From an uncultured Anaerotruncus sp. (GTDB lineage: Bacteria; Bacillota; Clostridia; Oscillospirales; CAG-272): a stretch of DNA of 5,302 bases. The notes beneath the pieces were generated by a model. It did no database searches. It was not told the DNA's origin and saw only the letters and a program-made list of their open reading frames with translations. The position numbers and the translations under genes are program-made. Location of the stretch: NCBI GenBank assembly GCA_905210995.1, contig CAJLZE010000093.1:1-5302 (forward strand), read 5' to 3'. Shown piece after piece: positions 1 through 5,302 of the stretch (the stretch's first letter is position 1; every line of letters begins with the position of its first letter).

Positions 1-23
1 CACAATTCCTATAAAACGGACGA

Positions 24-55
24 AACCCCGCCGCAGAATTGCCTGCAGCGGGGTT
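24..55 (-). terminator. possible secondary terminator hairpin, minus strand
   Basis: The arms at 24-36 and 43-55 pair over 13 positions with a single C/A mismatch (pair 32/47), leaving a 6-base loop. Read on the minus strand, the GC-rich stem ends in GGGGTTT and is followed by a T-rich but interrupted run (TTTCGTCCGTTTTAT). On the plus strand no T-run follows. It lies about 60 bases beyond the main tRNA terminator with no gene between them. It could be a back-up stop for tRNA transcription or belong to something outside the window. The hairpin is clear, the function less so. Confidence 0.45.
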
Positions 56-74
56 CACTTATGTGCCTGAACAG

Positions 75-104
75 CCGAAAAGCCTGATTTCAAGCGGTTT
101 TCGG
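75..104. other. minor inverted repeat between the two terminator hairpins
   Basis: CCGAAAA at 75-81 is the reverse complement of TTTTCGG at 98-104, and a few further bases inside can pair if one base is bulged. The stem is short and AT-rich and has no clear T-run after it. The stretch 1-150 has no coding potential that I can support, and these hairpins are its only visible content. Confidence 0.3.
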
Positions 105-150
105 GCATAGAAAAAGCCCACCGTAATTCTATCAAAATTACGGTGGACTT
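105..150 (-). terminator. intrinsic terminator of the tRNA Val-Ala unit
   Basis: An 11-bp perfect stem (118-128 with 136-146, 7-base loop) lies directly after the tRNA-Ala gene on the minus strand. In RNA it extends through a U-G pair and three more pairs to a 15-bp stem. It is followed by a U-run (GGGCTTTTTC on the minus strand, down to about 110). It begins only 1-2 bases after the encoded CCA of tRNA-Ala, as expected for a stop at the end of a tRNA transcript. Confidence 0.9.
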
Positions 151-151
151 A

Positions 152-227
152 TGGTGGAGCATAGGGGATTCGAACCCCTGACCCCAACACTGCCAGTGTT
201 GTGCGCTCCCAGCTGCGCTAATGCCCC
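152..227 (-). tRNA. tRNA-Ala (anticodon GGC), CCA encoded
   Basis: On the minus strand the 76 bases fold as a full cloverleaf: acceptor GGGGCAT with ATGCTCC, D stem GCGC/GCGC, anticodon stem CAACA/TGTTG with loop CTGGCAG, variable loop GGGTC, T stem AGGGG/CCCCT around TTCGAAT, discriminator A, then CCA. The anticodon GGC (complement of 192-194) reads GCC and GCU. The acceptor has a G3-U70 wobble pair, the known identity signal for alanyl-tRNA synthetase, which independently supports the Ala call. All stems pair fully. It lies 17 bases downstream of tRNA-Val and is probably cotranscribed with it. Confidence 0.97.
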
Positions 228-244
228 GTATTCGATTTAAATGG

Positions 245-321
<77 letters not shown>

Positions 322-337
322 TTGACCGTGCTTGCTT

Positions 338-366
338 ATTATATCACAAACCTTTCCGTTTTGCAA
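338..366 (-). promoter_or_regulatory. sigma-A-type promoter of the tRNA Val-Ala unit
   Basis: On the minus strand a perfect TATAAT -10 box (338-343) sits 17 bases from a TTGCAA -35 box (361-366, 4 of 6 to TTGACA). Transcription should start near 331, about 10 bases before the mature 5' end of tRNA-Val. The near-ideal -10 and spacing fit a strongly expressed stable RNA unit. Confidence 0.85.
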
Positions 367-509
367 TACCTTTTTTCAAAAAAATCTTATTTTATTTCCG
401 ATTTCATTGCGCGACCTCCCGCGCGGCGCACATCGTGGCATCTCTTTTCTCTCCGCCGCGCCGAAAAAAGCCGAATGATAAAAATTTAGTTTTTCTATCA
501 GAAAAGGAG
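367..509. other. divergent intergenic region with no gene seen
   Basis: This stretch separates the leftward tRNA promoter from the rightward promoter of the glycosyltransferase operon. It is AT-rich at both ends with a GC-rich block at about 410-463. The block contains an 8-bp inverted repeat (GCGCGGCG at 421-428, complement at 454-461) with a 25-base loop and no T-run. I see no ribosome binding site with an open frame and no RNA gene in it. Confidence 0.6.
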
Positions 510-538
510 TTGTTTTTTCTATCCGCATATGCTATAAT
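510..538 (+). promoter_or_regulatory. extended -10 promoter of the envelope gene cluster
   Basis: A perfect TATAAT (533-538) is preceded by TG at the extended -10 position (TGC directly before it). A weak -35 candidate TTGTTT (510-515) lies 17 bases upstream. The extended -10 can compensate for the weak -35 box. Transcription would start near 545 and leave an untranslated leader of about 36 bases before the ATG at 581. No operator-like repeat is obvious. Confidence 0.75.
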
Positions 539-580
539 TAATGTAGTATATTACGCCTTTTGAAAGGAACATTACATAAA

Positions 581-1684
581 ATGACATATTCATCCGAGGC
601 GGCGTTTGCCGCCAAGCGCGTATCGGTGATAGTCCCGTCCTACAACCCGGATGAAAAGCTCGCTTCCGTCGTTTCGGGGCTTGAGGACGCCGGCTTTGAC
701 GACATTATCGTCATCAACGACGGCAGCAGTCCCGACCGTCTCAAATATTTCCCCGATCCCGCCGCTCACCCCGGTCTTACGCTTCTCACACACGAGGTCA
801 ACCGCGGCAAGGGCGCGGCGCTCAAGACCGCGTTCGAATGGTTCATAAAGAACCGCCAAGACCGCGAGGGCGTCGTTACCGCCGACGGCGACGCGCAGCA
901 CCGCGTGAGCGACATTCTCGCCTGCGCCGAGGACATGCTCTCCTCCGGGCAGCTCGTGCTGGGCGCGCGCGACTTTTCGCTGCCCGACGTTCCCCCGCGC
1001 AGCCGCATGGGCAACCGCATAACCTCGGCTGTCTTTCTTGTGCTTTGCGGTTTGCGCGTGACAGACACACAGACAGGTCTGCGCGCCATTCCCGCAGCCG
1101 CGCTGCCGAGCCTTTGCCGCGTGAACGGCGACCGCTATGAGTACGAGACAAACATGCTTCTCGCGCTGAATGGATACGGCATAAAATATCACGAGCACCG
1201 CATCGAGACGGTATACATAGAAGAAAACCAGACCTCACACTTCCGCCCCGTGCGCGACTCGCTGCGCATTTATGCCCTGATACTCAAGTTTCTGCTTTCC
1301 TCGGGCGCGGCGACCATCATCGACCTGCTTCTTTTCTACCTTCTCAGCCGCTTCCTGCCCTCGGGAAAGTATGTGACTCTCGAAGCGACGGTCATGGCGC
1401 GCATCGTTTCGTCTCTTGTGAATTTCAGCATCAACCGCAACGTGGTCTTCCGCAACGGCGGCAGCGTGTGGAAGACACTTTTGAAGTATTATGCCTTTGC
1501 CATTCCCGTGATGTTCGTCTCCGCGGGCGGCGTCTCTCTGCTCGGGCATATCTTCAGCGCGAATGCCGCGTGGCTGAGAACGATATTCAAGATGATAATT
1601 GACACCGTGATCTACTTCATCGGCTTCCGTGTTCAGCGCGAATGGGTGTTCAGACAGTCGCCCGCCGACGGGAAGAAGTCATAA
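581..1684 (+). CDS. GT2 (DPM1-like) glycosyltransferase fused to GtrA-like membrane domain
   Basis: The predicted 367-residue protein has two parts. Residues about 12-225 are a GT-A fold family 2 glycosyltransferase of the dolichyl/polyprenyl-phosphate sugar synthase type: opening strand VSVIVPSYN (14-22), IIVINDGSS (42-50), NRGKGAALKTAF (74-85), metal-binding ADGD (101-104) and DTQTGLRAIP (162-171). Residues about 232-358 are a GtrA-like domain with four predicted membrane helices (about 233-258, 264-283, 299-323, 334-350) and the NFSINRNVVF signature (281-290). The family transfers a sugar from a nucleotide sugar to a polyprenyl phosphate on the inner membrane face; GtrA proteins are thought to help such lipid-sugars cross the membrane. 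Sugar and acceptor cannot be read from sequence. I chose ATG 581 because AAAGGAA lies 11 bases upstream; an in-frame TTG at 560 lacks a ribosome binding site. It is first in the cluster. Confidence 0.93.
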   Translation: MTYSSEAAFAAKRVSVIVPSYNPDEKLASVVSGLEDAGFDDIIVINDGSSPDRLKYFPDPAAHPGLTLLTHEVNRGKGAALKTAFEWFIKNRQDREGVVTADGDAQHRVSDILACAEDMLSSGQLVLGARDFSLPDVPPRSRMGNRITSAVFLVLCGLRVTDTQTGLRAIPAAALPSLCRVNGDRYEYETNMLLALNGYGIKYHEHRIETVYIEENQTSHFRPVRDSLRIYALILKFLLSSGAATIIDLLLFYLLSRFLPSGKYVTLEATVMARIVSSLVNFSINRNVVFRNGGSVWKTLLKYYAFAIPVMFVSAGGVSLLGHIFSANAAWLRTIFKMIIDTVIYFIGFRVQREWVFRQSPADGKKS

Positions 1685-1772
1685 ACACTGCGCGGAATCG
1701 CGCCGGTCCCCCCAATTTTGTCTCCCGCACCCTCGTGCGGCTGAAGAAAGGTAAAACGGTATTTAAATCAAA
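1685..1772 (+). other. intercistronic spacer with two small hairpins
   Basis: The 88-base gap between the first two operon genes can form GCGCG/CGCGC (1690-1694 with 1699-1703, loop GAAT) and CCGCAC/GTGCGG (1725-1730 with 1735-1740, 4-base loop). Neither is followed by a proper T-run, so I do not call a terminator. The second ends just before the only Shine-Dalgarno-like run (AAGAAAGG, ending at 1751), which lies 21 bases from the ATG at 1773, much farther than usual. Confidence 0.5.
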
Positions 1773-2933
1773 ATGAAAGTAAAAAACAAAAAGCGCGTAA
1801 ATGCGAGCAGTATCGTCAAGAGAGTATTCATCTCCATCGGTCTGACACTTGTTCTGATCCTTGCAATGGTATATTCCCTTGTGTTTGCCGTGGCGCACGG
1901 CCCCAGCATCACGCTGCGGAACACGCTCGTCAACATGGCAATGCAGGCGAGCGCCACAAAATGGGTGCCGAAGCTCGTGCTCTCCGCCTCCGAGGTCGAT
2001 GCGATCGTTGAAGGCGCCAAGCCGCAGGATATCGTAATAGACACTCCGCCCGAGACCGATGGCGTGCAGCGCGTAATAATCGATTCGGAAGGCACGCACA
2101 TTGAGCCTGTCACAACTCCGAGCGACCCCGACGACCCGTCGGCACCGAAGGAGATCGACTGGTCAAAGGCAGTTGACGGCGTATACTTTGAGATCATAAA
2201 CGCACCGCACTGCCGTGCGTATGTTACCGTAATAAAAGACCCCTCCCGCGTTTACACCGCAACGACAAGTGTGTTCAGCAAAGACAGACGCGGTCTGTAC
2301 TTCTGGGAGCTTGCCGAGCGCGACAACGTTTTGGTGGCGATAAACGGCGGTGAGTACCCCGATAACGGCGGCGGAGGAAACGGCGGATTGCCTATCGGGA
2401 TCACCTACTCGAAGGGAAAGTGCGTATACGAGGACGGCTATACCAAACGCACATTCATGGGCTTTGACAAAGACAACAAAATGGTGCTACGCGAGGGCAT
2501 GACCCGCGATGTGGCAGACAGCCTCGGCGTACGCGACGGCGTGTGCTTCCAGACCAACAATATACTCATCCAGAAAAACGGTGATAAGATCACGCTCAAG
2601 AGACGCAATGATGCTGCGCCGGCACAGCGCACCGCAATAGGTCAGCGCGAGGACGGTGCCGTCATCTTCATCGTCACCGACGGACGAACCGCCGCCAGCG
2701 CAGGTGCTTCTTACAACGACATGATCGACCTGATGCTGCGCTACGGTGCCGTAAATGCCGGAATGCTTGACGGCGGCTCGTCGGCAATGCTCTACTACCG
2801 CGATTACTACAACACCTACAATATCGATGTATCCACACTCGATAAATATCAGAAGATGGGTCTTGTGAACATATACAAGGCGTTCACCACGCCGCGTGCT
2901 ATACCCACCTATTTCGCCGTAGGAGGCAACTGA
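1773..2933 (+). CDS. membrane-anchored phosphodiester glycosidase (NAGPA domain)
   Basis: The predicted protein has 386 residues. A basic N-terminus and one hydrophobic segment (about 18-40) look like a signal anchor, placing the rest outside the membrane. A linker rich in Pro, Asp and Thr (about 90-128) leads to a domain at about 135-384 matching the family of N-acetylglucosamine-1-phosphodiester alpha-N-acetylglucosaminidase: INGGEY (190-195) followed by a glycine-rich GNGG stretch, RTAIG (286-290), TDGR (302-305), LDGGSSAML (332-340) and terminal PRAIPTYFAV (374-383). Such enzymes cleave sugar-phosphate diester bonds; bacterial members are often annotated as exopolysaccharide proteins. The substrate is unknown, with wall teichoic acid or capsule decorations possible. 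An in-frame TAA at 1764 fixes ATG 1773 as the earliest start, although its ribosome binding site is weak. The stop overlaps the next start by one base. Confidence 0.9.
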   Translation: MKVKNKKRVNASSIVKRVFISIGLTLVLILAMVYSLVFAVAHGPSITLRNTLVNMAMQASATKWVPKLVLSASEVDAIVEGAKPQDIVIDTPPETDGVQRVIIDSEGTHIEPVTTPSDPDDPSAPKEIDWSKAVDGVYFEIINAPHCRAYVTVIKDPSRVYTATTSVFSKDRRGLYFWELAERDNVLVAINGGEYPDNGGGGNGGLPIGITYSKGKCVYEDGYTKRTFMGFDKDNKMVLREGMTRDVADSLGVRDGVCFQTNNILIQKNGDKITLKRRNDAAPAQRTAIGQREDGAVIFIVTDGRTAASAGASYNDMIDLMLRYGAVNAGMLDGGSSAMLYYRDYYNTYNIDVSTLDKYQKMGLVNIYKAFTTPRAIPTYFAVGGN

Positions 2934-2935
2934 TG
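2921..2935 (+). promoter_or_regulatory. strong Shine-Dalgarno with stop/start overlap (translational coupling)
   Basis: A full AGGAGG (2921-2926) lies 6 bases before ATG 2933. The upstream gene ends in TGA at 2931-2933, so stop and start share one A (TGATG). This fixes the downstream start and suggests coupled translation of the glycosidase and the next membrane protein in similar amounts. Confidence 0.9.
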
Positions 2936-4240
2936 ACGACAAACACTGATAACCGCGGGACCGCAGACCGCAGAAAGATAAAGCGCCGCATTCCGGAGGA
3001 CAAACGTCCCATCGGGAGCAGCAAGGGCAAGCTCGGCACACCTGCCGTGGGCACAGGACCCGTTTTTTGGATGGTGTGGCTCATAATACTCGTCGTGATA
3101 CTCGTGGCATGGGCGATCGTGCTGCGCAATGTCAGCGGACTTTTGACCGAATATGAAGAGGCACAGCCGAAATACGAGGCTGAACACATATTCAACGAAT
3201 ATTTCAAATCCGGCGATTACGAATATCTGCTCACGCATGCCGATAACGTCAAGGTCTCTCCGGCAGAGGACATTGACAAGGTTGTCGCATACGTCGGCGG
3301 ACTGTTTGACGGAATAGACGGTGAATGGACGCTGACGCAGACGGCATCCACCGACATGGACGTTCTTAAATACTCCGTATCGATCGGAACTCGCCACGTT
3401 GCCGATTTCTCACTCGTCAAGAGCGGAAAAGTCAGCGGCAGGCTGAAGACAGAGCTTTACAAGCTCGGCAGTATCGACCTTGACATATCTGCGTCGCGCG
3501 GTGCAAGCATCTACGCACCGATAAACGCGATCGTTAAGGTGAACGGCAAAGCTCTCGGCAGCGATTTCAGGTGCGGCGATCCCGTTGTGCTCGACGAAGC
3601 GGTATACTTTCCTGCCGGCGATGCGTCGGCGCGCACGATGCAGAACTACTTCATCGACGGGCTTTTCCTTGAGCCGGAGATAACCGTGACCTCAGCCGAC
3701 GGCAGCGCTGAATACGCGCTGAGCCACGACGAAGAGCACGCCTCGTGGCGTGCCGACGGCGATTACATAAACCGTCTTGTGCTTGACTATAACAAATCGA
3801 TAGAGGACGAAAAAGCGCGCCAAGAAGAGGAGCGCAAGCGTGAGAACGACGCCATACGTGCCGATATCGGCTCTTATGTTGTAGAAGCTATCCAGACGTA
3901 TTCAAGATGGGTCCAAAATGAAAAAGTGTCCAAAGCAGAACGCAACAAATATTTCGACACGTCATCCGAATTCTTCCTCTCGCTTGACGTGCTCATAAAG
4001 CCGAGCTTCGTAATGGACCATGGAGGATATCGTTTCGATGACGTGGTCGATGACAACTACCATTATTTAAACGATGATAAAACAGAGGTTTCGGCTCATG
4101 TCAAGTTCACTCATGTGCTGTATGACTGCTACGACAAATACGGAGATAAGACTCCCGACTGGAAGAATAAAGTTAATGTTACGGTCCTCCTGCGCCTTGT
4201 GGAAGGCAAGTGGCTCATTTACGATATCAGAAACGACTGA
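2933..4240 (+). CDS. type II membrane protein of unknown function, possibly TcaA/NTF2-like
   Basis: I do not recognise this 435-residue protein with certainty. A basic cytoplasmic tail (1-42, many Lys and Arg) is followed by one membrane helix (about 43-65), so about 370 residues should lie outside. Residues about 75-175 start with a helical stretch typical of small sensor-like domains. A section at about 181-280 includes INAIVKVNGKALG (197-209), resembling the beta domains of TcaA-type proteins. A charged helix (about 284-310, rich in Glu, Arg and Lys) is probably coiled. The C-terminal part (about 311-433) ends in VNVTVLLRLVEGKWLIYDI (414-432), a strand pattern seen at the end of NTF2-like folds. 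TcaA proteins are linked to cell-wall stress in Firmicutes, but the usual N-terminal zinc ribbon (paired CxxC) is absent, so I keep this as a hint. Coupled to the glycosidase, it may be its partner. Confidence 0.88.
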   Translation: MTTNTDNRGTADRRKIKRRIPEDKRPIGSSKGKLGTPAVGTGPVFWMVWLIILVVILVAWAIVLRNVSGLLTEYEEAQPKYEAEHIFNEYFKSGDYEYLLTHADNVKVSPAEDIDKVVAYVGGLFDGIDGEWTLTQTASTDMDVLKYSVSIGTRHVADFSLVKSGKVSGRLKTELYKLGSIDLDISASRGASIYAPINAIVKVNGKALGSDFRCGDPVVLDEAVYFPAGDASARTMQNYFIDGLFLEPEITVTSADGSAEYALSHDEEHASWRADGDYINRLVLDYNKSIEDEKARQEEERKRENDAIRADIGSYVVEAIQTYSRWVQNEKVSKAERNKYFDTSSEFFLSLDVLIKPSFVMDHGGYRFDDVVDDNYHYLNDDKTEVSAHVKFTHVLYDCYDKYGDKTPDWKNKVNVTVLLRLVEGKWLIYDIRND

Positions 4241-4279
4241 TGTGCGACAGCAGCAGAGTGAAATGAAAGGAAAAGCAAC

Positions 4280-4858
4280 ATGGACGCTATATACAGATTT
4301 GATTATTCGATCCTGAATTACATCAACGAAAATATGCACACCCCGTTTTTCGACAAGTTCTTTGCGATCATCACCCACCTTGCCGATGCGGGCTGGTTCT
4401 GGATAGCGCTTGCAGTGGTCCTTCTCTGCTTCAAGCGCACAAGAAAGACCGGGCTTGTGATGGGCGGTGCGCTCGTGCTCGGGCTGATCTTCGGCAACGG
4501 CATTCTCAAGCCTCTGATAAACCGCATACGCCCGTATGACAACGCGGCGTGGGATCCGATCGTAACGCGCGCGACGCTGCTCATAAAGCCGCCGCACGAC
4601 GCCTCGTTCCCCTCCGGGCACACACTCGCCTCGTTTGAGGGCGCGTTCGGGATCTTCCTTTGCAACAAAAAATGGGGCATCCCGGCGCTCGTGCTGGCGC
4701 TGCTTATCGCATTCTCAAGACTGTATTTCTTCATTCACTACCCCACAGACGTGTTCGGCGGACTCGTGCTCGGCATCGGATTTGCCGTCGTGTCCTTCTG
4801 CGTAATGAACGTACTGTGGAAAAAGATACCCGATAAGGTCAAAAACCTCGGGATATAA
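4280..4858 (+). CDS. PAP2-family membrane phosphatase, probable undecaprenyl-diphosphate phosphatase
   Basis: The 192-residue protein has all three phosphatidic acid phosphatase type 2 motifs: KPLINRIRP (77-85, the K-x6-RP form), FPSGH (110-114) and SRLYFFIHYPTDVFGG (146-161). H114, R147, H153 and D157 are in their catalytic positions, H153 being the expected nucleophile. Hydrophobic segments at about 36-51, 56-74, 132-150 and 158-180 indicate an integral membrane protein, and the length is typical of bacterial lipid phosphatases such as BcrC. The likely reaction is removal of a phosphate from undecaprenyl diphosphate on the outer membrane face, returning the carrier lipid; other lipid phosphates are possible. 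Start ATG 4280 has AAAGGA 8 bases upstream. It follows the preceding gene by 39 bases and ends 15 bases before a hairpin terminator, so it closes the operon. Confidence 0.93.
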   Translation: MDAIYRFDYSILNYINENMHTPFFDKFFAIITHLADAGWFWIALAVVLLCFKRTRKTGLVMGGALVLGLIFGNGILKPLINRIRPYDNAAWDPIVTRATLLIKPPHDASFPSGHTLASFEGAFGIFLCNKKWGIPALVLALLIAFSRLYFFIHYPTDVFGGLVLGIGFAVVSFCVMNVLWKKIPDKVKNLGI

Positions 4859-4873
4859 AAAGATATAAAAAGC

Positions 4874-4910
4874 AGGGGCTGTTAAAAACTCAACGTTTTT
4901 AACAGCCCCT
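4874..4910 (-). terminator. long perfect hairpin at the operon end
   Basis: The arms 4874-4889 and 4895-4910 are perfectly complementary over 16 bp with a 5-base loop (TCAAC). On the plus strand it is followed by an A-run, so by itself it is a poor rightward terminator. On the minus strand it is followed by T-rich sequence (GCTTTTTATATC), so it would stop leftward transcription. It begins 15 bases after the PAP2 stop codon and may also protect the 3' end of the operon mRNA. Confidence 0.7.
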
Positions 4911-4911
4911 A

Positions 4912-4941
4912 AAAAATGCCGGGCTTGATCCCGGCATTTTT
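4912..4941 (+). terminator. intrinsic terminator of the four-gene cluster
   Basis: TGCCGGG and CCCGGCA form a GC-rich stem with a 6-base loop (4924-4929), extended by A5/T5 to 12 bp. The right arm ends in a run of five T followed by GTGTG on the plus strand, a standard rho-independent stop. The matching A-run on the left makes it bidirectional. It starts one base after the preceding hairpin, so the two act as a tandem pair. Confidence 0.88.
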
Positions 4942-4970
4942 GTGTGAGCCCGCGCTTGGTCCGAAATCAC

Positions 4971-5039
4971 ACTCCCTCAGTCGCCTGCGGCGACAGCTTC
5001 TCCGTGAGGGAGTCACGGCAAAACTCCGAGCTTTACTTC
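4971..5039 (+). repeat. palindromic intergenic repeat, copy A
   Basis: The outer arms ACTCCCTCA (4971-4979) and TGAGGGAGT (5005-5013) enclose a perfect inner hairpin GTCGCC/GGCGAC (4980-4985 with 4989-4994, 3-base loop). Aligned without gaps to copy B at 5109-5177, it matches at 54 of 69 positions by my count, with identity continuing about 25 bases beyond the palindrome (CGGCAA, then CGAGCTT). This layout is a dispersed repeat rather than a gene. I recall similar CTCCCTCA...GAGGGAG units in Oscillospiraceae genomes; I cannot name the family. Confidence 0.8.
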
Positions 5040-5069
5040 ATGGGTACTGCCGTAGGGGAGGTTTTGCCG
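5016..5069. repeat. second inverted repeat overlapping and extending copy A
   Basis: CGGCAAAAC (5016-5024) pairs perfectly with GTTTTGCCG (5061-5069), and after a one-base bulge TCC pairs with GGA (5025-5027 with 5057-5059), enclosing about 29 bases. It begins three bases after the first palindrome of copy A, so the unit may extend to about 5070. No T-run follows directly, so it is not a terminator by sequence. Confidence 0.6.
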
Positions 5070-5108
5070 CAGCGGGATCTTCCTTTTATCTTTGTTATCC
5101 TGTTTTTT

Positions 5109-5177
5109 ACTTCCTCAGTCGCCTCCGGCGACAGCTCCCTCACGAGGGAGCCTCGGCAAGATTTCGAGCTTCATTTT
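5109..5177 (+). repeat. palindromic intergenic repeat, copy B
   Basis: Same family and orientation as copy A. The inner hairpin GTCGCC/GGCGAC (5118-5123 with 5127-5132, loop TCC) is kept. Here the second hairpin is local: GCTCCCTC (5134-5141) pairs with GAGGGAGC (5144-5151). Copy A instead pairs its right GAGGGAG arm with the far left arm. The two copies therefore share sequence but prefer different folds. The flank CGGCAA and CGAGCTT is conserved. Confidence 0.8.
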
Positions 5178-5201
5178 GCTGCGTCTGAAAGAGATCAATA
5201 C

Positions 5202-5217
5202 TTTGTGCGTTTGTGCG
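5202..5217 (+). repeat. 8-base tandem duplication
   Basis: TTTGTGCG occurs twice head to tail within the non-coding tail between repeat copies B and C. It is short and may be chance or slippage. Apart from this and the palindromes I see nothing else in 4942-5302: no ribosome binding site with a credible reading frame. Confidence 0.4.
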
Positions 5218-5265
5218 ATTTTAAATTTGACGCAAGAACCATAGTAGCCGCAGGCATTAAGTAAG

Positions 5266-5302
5266 CCTCCCTCACCGAGGGAGGGGGACCGCGCAGCGGT
5301 GG
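5266..5302 (-). repeat. palindromic intergenic repeat, copy C (opposite orientation, cut by window end)
   Basis: CCTCCCTC (5266-5273) pairs with GAGGGAGG (5277-5284), loop ACC, and ACCGC (5288-5292) pairs with GCGGT (5296-5300), loop GCA. On the minus strand the order is small GC hairpin then CTCCCTC/GAGGGAG hairpin, the same order as copy B on the plus strand, so it is an inverted relative. The element probably continues beyond the window. Confidence 0.7.

Noticed and set aside
421..461. GC-rich inverted repeat as terminator or regulatory hairpin
   Set aside because: The 25-base loop and absence of a T-run on either strand make it a chance match in GC-rich sequence.
560..580. TTG start giving a seven-residue longer glycosyltransferase
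   Set aside because: No Shine-Dalgarno lies before it, and the AAAGGAA that serves ATG 581 would fall inside the coding region.
590..1198. Long minus-strand open frame opposite the glycosyltransferase
   Set aside because: It is antisense to clear GT2 motifs and its composition is that of a mirrored GC-rich gene, with no domain recognisable.
1690..1720. GCGCG/CGCGC hairpin followed by AATTTTG as a terminator between genes 1 and 2
   Set aside because: The stem is only 5 bp and the four T lie about ten bases after it, so it should not stop transcription efficiently.
2487..3041. Minus-strand open frame of 184 codons
   Set aside because: It lies opposite the conserved glycosidase motifs and spans the stop/start overlap; Cys/Val-rich antisense composition without a domain.
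4067..4621. Minus-strand open frame of 184 codons opposite the PAP2 gene
   Set aside because: It overlaps two well-supported plus-strand genes and shows no family motif.
4916..5264. Two overlapping plus-strand open frames (90 and 106 codons) in the right tail
   Set aside because: They run through the terminator and the palindromic repeats; the repeated peptides (such as LSRLRRQL) are only the repeat translated.
4971..5302. Possible CRISPR array
   Set aside because: There are only three diverged palindromic units, irregular spacing and one in inverse orientation, with no spacer pattern or cas gene.

Overview
The window looks like chromosomal DNA from a gut-type Clostridia bacterium (Firmicutes), probably Oscillospiraceae or a relative. 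The basis is moderately GC-rich genes, strong AGGAGG-type ribosome binding sites, tRNA genes with encoded CCA ends, sigma-A-like promoters, and palindromic CTCCCTC/GAGGGAG repeats of a kind I recall from such genomes. The taxonomic call is an inference from style, not from a marker gene.

Layout: bases 1-150 hold three hairpins and no gene; the hairpin nearest the tRNAs is a clear minus-strand terminator. Two tRNA genes follow on the minus strand, Ala(GGC) at 152-227 and Val(CAC) at 245-321, read from a near-consensus promoter at 338-366. From about 510 the plus strand carries an extended -10 promoter and then four genes in one direction: a GT2 glycosyltransferase fused to a GtrA-like membrane domain (581-1684), a membrane-anchored phosphodiester glycosidase of the NAGPA type (1773-2933), a type II membrane protein with possible TcaA/NTF2-like character (2933-4240), and a PAP2-family lipid phosphatase (4280-4858). 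Two tandem hairpins at 4874-4941 end the cluster. The last 360 bases hold no credible gene; they contain three copies of a palindromic repeat, two in plus and one in minus orientation, the last cut by the window edge.

The four genes probably form one transcription unit, with one promoter, short gaps, one stop/start overlap and one terminator. They fit a common theme at the cell envelope. The first protein would load a sugar onto a polyprenyl phosphate carrier and may help it cross the membrane. The PAP2 enzyme would dephosphorylate a lipid pyrophosphate such as undecaprenyl diphosphate. The glycosidase would act outside the membrane on a sugar-phosphate diester. The third protein exposes a large extracellular region of unknown function. 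This joint role is inferred from families and neighbourhood. I see no phage, CRISPR, transposase or defence system in the window.
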